A stretch of 64,000 bases of DNA from RDXT01 sp033762375 (GTDB taxonomy: Bacteria > Bacteroidota > Bacteroidia > J057): positions 372,001 through 436,000 of the forward strand of contig JANRLQ010000026.1 of assembly GCA_033762375.1 (NCBI GenBank), in the 5' to 3' direction. The position numbers and the translations under genes are program-made. How positions within the stretch are numbered: the first letter of the stretch is position 1; every line of letters starts with the position of its first letter. Under the pieces are notes generated by a model. That model searched no databases, had not been told where the DNA came from, and saw nothing but the letters and a program-made list of their open reading frames with translations. Shown here piece after piece: positions 60,169 to 64,000 of this stretch.

Positions 60169-61053
60169 TCAGGCTTTGGGTTCCGCTTCCTGGAGGCTGA
60201 CCCGATACCAGCTGTTTTCCACCAGTGTATTAAACGTCAGGACTGGCAGCTCCAGGTGATTGACCAGCGACTCTGTGATCGTGCTGGTAAAGGCTTTTTT
60301 CTTATGCGTCAGGCCATGGTGTACAACCGCCACAAGATCGGCCAGGGTATCGGTAGCAAAATGTGTGATCCCCAGTTCCACATTGATATCCCCAAACTCA
60401 TGTACCGTACAAGGTAATCTCCAGCACATGCGCTGGAAGGCGGCTATATCTGGCTGCACCTCTGCCTCCTGCTGATACTCATGCTCAATAGCCTTCACAT
60501 GCAGCAGGTGCATATGTGAGTCAAACAGGGTGGCAAACTCGATCAGCTCCCGAAATGAGGGCATAGACGCTGGCCCAAAATCAGAGGCAAACACAATATG
60601 CTGGAGATGATCCGGGTGAAGCCTTTTTTTAAGTACCAGCACGGGACAAGGCATCCGGTTGACGACATGCTGTGCATTGGATCCTACCAGGTGCTCCCGC
60701 AGGCCAAAAGCACCTTTGGACCCCATCACCACCAGGTCTATACCCTCCCGGTCTACATACCGCAGCATCACATCCGTCAGGCTGCCGTAGGCAAATGAAG
60801 TGATAATTCCTTCTTCGTGGTTTTTATGGGTGGTCAGCAGTTGCCGGAGTTCTGCCTGGACCTCATAGGCCATGGTGGTCACCTCCGGAAATCCGCTTCG
60901 TTTTTCCTCCGGCATATTTTCCCATCCGGCTGGTGCAGCTATACAAGACAAAACGTGAACCTCAGCCTGCATACGGGCTGCTAATGCCAGCGCCGTCTCA
61001 AAAGCCTCTATGGCTACAGGGGAAAAATCGGTGGGCACGAGAATCTTTTTCAT
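60169..61053 (-). CDS. Universal stress protein, tandem-domain type
   Basis: A 294-residue protein with two UspA domains. The first (1-140) is complete: MKKILVPTDFSPVAIEAFE and the ATP-binding tail GSKGAFGLREHLVGSNAQ followed by VLVLK. The second (about 150-294; HIVFASDFGPASMPSFRE) has lost the glycine-rich tail (VHHGLTHKKKAFTSTI), so it probably does not bind ATP in the same way. The frame opens at 61128, but a promoter-like TTG-N18-TAATTTTA lies at 61092-61120, so the ATG 61053 is chosen. It faces the small membrane protein gene at its 3' end. Confidence 0.92.
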   Translation of the reverse strand: MKKILVPTDFSPVAIEAFETALALAARMQAEVHVLSCIAAPAGWENMPEEKRSGFPEVTTMAYEVQAELRQLLTTHKNHEEGIITSFAYGSLTDVMLRYVDREGIDLVVMGSKGAFGLREHLVGSNAQHVVNRMPCPVLVLKKRLHPDHLQHIVFASDFGPASMPSFRELIEFATLFDSHMHLLHVKAIEHEYQQEAEVQPDIAAFQRMCWRLPCTVHEFGDINVELGITHFATDTLADLVAVVHHGLTHKKKAFTSTITESLVNHLELPVLTFNTLVENSWYRVSLQEAEPKA

Positions 61054-61091
61054 GTGTACCGGGGTTTGCGTGGATGAAAATGAATATGGAC

Positions 61092-61120
61092 TAAAATTAT
61101 CTCCCTGCACCCCCATGCAA
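61092..61120 (-). promoter_or_regulatory. Candidate promoter of the universal stress protein gene
   Basis: On the minus strand TTG (complement of 61118-61120) is 18 bp upstream of TAATTTTA (61092-61099), one base off TAnnTTTG. Transcription would start about 30 bp before the ATG at 61053. Confidence 0.5.
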
Positions 61121-61165
61121 GATGTCACAAGTCACGCAGTACCATGATTTTTGTGCCCGGCCCAT

Positions 61166-61198
61166 AAAAAAAGCCTCGCTGCAGTACGCAGCGAGGCT
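61166..61198 (-). terminator. Rho-independent terminator of the YfhO gene
   Basis: On the minus strand the perfect 11-bp stem AGCCTCGCTGC with GCAGCGAGGCT closes a GTACT loop. It is followed by a run of T (61166-61172). It lies 22 bp after the YfhO stop and also upstream of the stress protein gene. Confidence 0.9.
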
Positions 61199-61219
61199 GT
61201 ATCATCTGGTGTGGTCAGA

Positions 61220-63760
61220 TCAGGCTGCCTGAGCCTGCTGGCGGTACGCGAGAAAAGCAGCACCTGCTACCAGCAGCAGCAAGAGGATCGAGAAGATAAG
61301 GGACAGCGTCTCACCCTGATAGAAGGAAGCTGGCTCCATCTTAAATACGATCTCGTGGGTACCCGCAGGGATTTTCATGCCCCGCAGCACATAATCTGTA
61401 CGGAAATGGGGTACCTTCTGCCCATCCAGATAGGCCTGCCAACCTTTTCCGCTGTTGTAGTAGATCTCTGAGAAAACAGCAACCCCTTCTGTGGTGCTGA
61501 CGGACTGATAGGTGAGCACATTGGGGGTGAAGGCCGTCAGGCTGATCCGGGCGGTAGAGTCGCGGACGAGGGACAGCCCCTGCACCTGGGGTCCAAACAT
61601 CCCATCCTCGCTGGATATATCTACGACAGCGGTCTGGCGCAGATTGACCTGACCAATGGCGGCAATTTCCTCATCTGCACTTGTGACGGTCTTGACCTCC
61701 CGCACAAACCATGCATTGCCCATGGCTGCCATGTTCTGAATCGGCATGCCTTGCGGGTTGATGATGATATACCGGGTATTGAGCATGTTGATGACCGGGA
61801 GCCGGTCCATCGTAGCCCGTATGCTGGAGTCAGTAGGTTGTGCCCTCAGTACTTCCAATAGCCGACCCATCTCCGGCTGGATATACCGAGAGATCAGGTC
61901 CTGGTAGCGGCGGAGTTTAGCAGCGTGATACCCCCCGATAGACTTGTGATAATAGGAGGTCAGCGCGTCGTCAAACGGTGCTCTGGTCAGGTTTAGTACC
62001 CGGTAATTGGGGTCTGTATCTTTGAGGATAAACTTATCAGCCTCCGTAAGCCGGAACGACTGCTCAAACTGCCGCTTGGTGATATAGGAGTCTTTGTTGA
62101 GGTAACGAAGGTTGACCGGTACCATGTCCACAAACACCAGCAGCGCCAGTCCGGCATATACCCATACGGCCTGGAGTGAATTGCGGAGATAGAGAACCAA
62201 CAGGGCTGCGGCCAGTGCGATAAAAGCAAACGAGCGAAACGCATCCGCCTGGAGTGCCCCGGCACGATATTCATGGACAAAGTCTGCGAGTTGGCCAAGT
62301 TGTTCTTCTGTTTCGGGCGCTCCCTCAAACGAAAACAAAGCGGAGCCCCCTACTGCCAGGAGCAAAGCGATCCCACCCGTAATACCCGCAGCAACCAGGG
62401 TCGGACGCAAGAGGCGCAGCCGCTCCTCTGCACTGGCTTTGAACAACTGATGCAGGGCCAGAAAACCCAAGAGCGGCATCGTGAACTCCACAATGACCAG
62501 CATCATGGCTACTGCCCTGAACTTATTGTACAGCGGCATGTACGCAAAAAACAGATCGGTCGGCAGCGGGAAATTACGTCCCCACGAGAGGATCAGAAAC
62601 AACCCCGTAGCCACCAGTGCCCAGAGGCGTACTGGTCCCTTGACGATGATACATCCCAGCACAAATAGAAAACATACGATCGCCCCGGCATACACGGGCC
62701 CGGAGGTAAACGGCTGGTCACCCCAGTAACCCGGGAAGTTATTCAGGAGGTTCTGCACCTGCTCCGATTTTCCAAACTGCTGCTGGATGTCTTTATAGAC
62801 CGGATTGGACTTGTCCACCCGCACCTGGCTGGAGCCGCCAAAGGCATCCGGCACCAGGAGTGTCAGTGACTCGGCTATCCCATAACTCCATCGCAGGGCG
62901 TACTCTTTGTCAAGGCCAGAGGCAGGCTGATCTTCATCTGCCGTGAGCTCGGACTTACCTCGCAGGCTTTCTTCACTATACTCATTCAGGGTCCAGAGAC
63001 GGCTGATATTGGGTCCCAGTCCCAGCACGGCTGCCAGCACCAGGATACCGGTCTCTTTTAGGAAAGAAGCTATTTTTTTATGAATGACCGCATCTGTCAG
63101 CATGACCACGCCCATGATGAGCAGCATGATGAGCAGGTAATAGGTGATCTGAGGGTGATTGGCATTCAGTTGAAGACTCACAGCCAATGCTGTCAGCGCC
63201 CCACCCAGGAGCCACTTGCCCCGATACGTCAGGAGAATACCCGCCACCACCGGCGCCATGAAAGAAATGGTATTGGCTTTGGAGGTGTGGCCGGCTTCCA
63301 GGATAATAAAAAAGTAAGACGAAAGCGCATAAGCTGCCGCCCCTATCCCGCTGATCCAGGGATTGACGCCCATGACTTGCAGCAATATATAAAACCCCAG
63401 GAATGTCAGGAAAACGTATCCGACCGGACGGGGTGTACCCAGCCACAGGGCTTTGTTGAGGGAGTTGACCAGGTTGCCGGGGTAGAGGGTACCAGCCTGA
63501 TAGGCGGGCATCCCGCTGAAAAGCCGGCTGACCCAGAGTGCTTCCTCTCCGGTCTGGCTCCGGAAGTCGCGGGACTCCTTGGCCATGCCTTCAAACTGGA
63601 TAATATCAGACTGATTCAGCACCTTACCGTCAAAAACGACCGGGCTGAAATAGATAAGCGTAAACACAAAAAAAGCCAGTATGATCCCGGCATGGGTCAG
63701 TACAGGGGTGAGCCAGGCAGGACGCCGGGCAGAAGAAGGAGCAGACGGTTTGGAAGCCAT
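61220..63760 (-). CDS. YfhO-type multi-pass membrane protein
   Basis: An 846-residue protein with about twelve or more membrane helices and a large C-terminal soluble domain (about 560-800). The segment LEAGHTSKANTISFMAPVVA and the early FSGMPAYQAG are hallmarks of the YfhO (PF09586) family. Characterised Firmicutes members glycosylate lipoteichoic acid; in Bacteroidota the acceptor is unknown. The N-terminus MASKPSAPSSARRPAWLTP is a basic leader before the first helix. It lies upstream of the terminator and downstream of the rmlA fragment, in the same direction as both. Confidence 0.9.
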   Translation of the reverse strand: MASKPSAPSSARRPAWLTPVLTHAGIILAFFVFTLIYFSPVVFDGKVLNQSDIIQFEGMAKESRDFRSQTGEEALWVSRLFSGMPAYQAGTLYPGNLVNSLNKALWLGTPRPVGYVFLTFLGFYILLQVMGVNPWISGIGAAAYALSSYFFIILEAGHTSKANTISFMAPVVAGILLTYRGKWLLGGALTALAVSLQLNANHPQITYYLLIMLLIMGVVMLTDAVIHKKIASFLKETGILVLAAVLGLGPNISRLWTLNEYSEESLRGKSELTADEDQPASGLDKEYALRWSYGIAESLTLLVPDAFGGSSQVRVDKSNPVYKDIQQQFGKSEQVQNLLNNFPGYWGDQPFTSGPVYAGAIVCFLFVLGCIIVKGPVRLWALVATGLFLILSWGRNFPLPTDLFFAYMPLYNKFRAVAMMLVIVEFTMPLLGFLALHQLFKASAEERLRLLRPTLVAAGITGGIALLLAVGGSALFSFEGAPETEEQLGQLADFVHEYRAGALQADAFRSFAFIALAAALLVLYLRNSLQAVWVYAGLALLVFVDMVPVNLRYLNKDSYITKRQFEQSFRLTEADKFILKDTDPNYRVLNLTRAPFDDALTSYYHKSIGGYHAAKLRRYQDLISRYIQPEMGRLLEVLRAQPTDSSIRATMDRLPVINMLNTRYIIINPQGMPIQNMAAMGNAWFVREVKTVTSADEEIAAIGQVNLRQTAVVDISSEDGMFGPQVQGLSLVRDSTARISLTAFTPNVLTYQSVSTTEGVAVFSEIYYNSGKGWQAYLDGQKVPHFRTDYVLRGMKIPAGTHEIVFKMEPASFYQGETLSLIFSILLLLLVAGAAFLAYRQQAQAA

Positions 63761-63869
63761 ATAGAGCGGACTTACGGATAAGACGCTGACGCAGCGCCGG
63801 ACATGGGTATTTTCAGCCCTAAGCTAATACCTCTTGACCTGCAATCAAAACTTATCCTGCCAGATTGGC

Positions 63870-64000
63870 TCAACTCTCGGCGAGGACCCGCATCAGGTAC
63901 TCGCCATAGCCACTTTTCATGAGGGGTTCGGCGACCTGCCGGAGCTGGTCTGCATCCATAAATCCCATCCGGAAGGCAATCTCCTCGATACATCCGATTT
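63870..64000 (-). CDS. rmlA: Glucose-1-phosphate thymidylyltransferase, 3' end (partial)
   Basis: Only the last 42 codons are in the window. They read IGCIEEIAFRMGFMDADQLR followed by SGYGEYLMRVLAES, which match the C-terminal helices of RmlA/RfbA, the first enzyme of dTDP-L-rhamnose synthesis. The N-terminal nucleotidyltransferase part lies beyond the right edge. The 109 bp between this stop and the YfhO ATG show no gene. The presence of rmlA next to YfhO suggests a surface polysaccharide locus continuing to the right. Confidence 0.88.
   Translation of the reverse strand, partial: IGCIEEIAFRMGFMDADQLRQVAEPLMKSGYGEYLMRVLAES

Noticed and set aside
1..64000. CRISPR arrays, tRNA or rRNA genes, insertion sequences, phage genes, riboswitches
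   Set aside because: I looked through the intergenic regions by eye and saw no repeat-spacer pattern, cloverleaf, transposase or phage protein. A tool-based scan (tRNAscan, Infernal, ISfinder) would be needed to exclude weak cases.

Overview
The window is chromosomal DNA from a member of the Bacteroidota. Three lines of evidence support this: secreted proteins end in type IX secretion (T9SS) sorting domains; several genes carry the Bacteroidota promoter element TAnnTTTG (best case TTTG-N19-TACTTTTG before rimP); and the cluster DUF4175 protein / RsbW-like ATPase / YbeY / MnmG is typical of the phylum. The moderately GC-rich genes and SBBP/SprB-type surface proteins would fit a Saprospiria- or Chitinophagia-like lineage, but the sequence alone does not fix the class. 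No tRNA, rRNA, CRISPR array, insertion sequence or prophage was found.

The most notable feature is the chromosome's replication origin domain. The gene-free stretch 9365-10323 holds five perfect DnaA boxes (TTATCCACA on either strand), five one-mismatch boxes and an almost pure A/T tract at 9691-9720. I read this as oriC. About 6.3 kb to the left, two identical 18-bp palindromes built on TGTTCCACGTGGAACA (3071-3088 and 3140-3157) fill the gap between ybeY and a membrane protein gene. They match the ParB-binding parS site. All seven genes left of the origin run leftward, away from it. dnaA and parAB are not in the window.

Layout. 1-9364 (all minus): mnmG (5' part of the gene only), membrane protein, parS pair, ybeY, ATP-binding protein, giant DUF4175 coiled-coil protein, xth, thiL. 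9365-10323: oriC. 10324-13042: divergent enoyl-CoA hydratase and acyl-CoA dehydrogenase with a palindrome between them. 13211-21137: NeuD-type acetyltransferase, two membrane glycosyltransferase-like proteins, a 54-aa membrane protein, mgtE, an ABC ATPase and a MATE exporter. 21404-26448: rimP-nusA-infB. 26520-31070: Nif3-like protein, zinc-ribbon coiled-coil protein, TPR lipoprotein-like protein, zinc-less sirtuin and SCP2 protein. 31154-42115 (all minus): degenerate CPBP protein, DUF1415 protein, two large T9SS cargo proteins, glutamate dehydrogenase, cdsA and a CPBP protease. 42309-47191 (plus): dus, a protein with TonB-C-like domains at both ends, NlpC/P60 and HNH proteins. 47253-59699: two GT4 glycosyltransferases, OmpA-like protein, uvrB, a GCS2-CBS fusion, 3-hydroxyacyl-CoA dehydrogenase, methyltransferase, a secreted protein and an M61 peptidase. 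59763-64000: two small membrane proteins, a universal stress protein, a YfhO-type protein and the 3' end of rmlA.

Most of the gene content is housekeeping (tRNA modification, translation, DNA repair, lipid and beta-oxidation enzymes) mixed with envelope and surface-glycan functions. I did not find a clear multi-gene novel system. The best candidates for further work are the origin/parS domain, the 734-aa protein at 43549-45753, the GCS2-CBS fusion and the DUF4175/ATPase pair.
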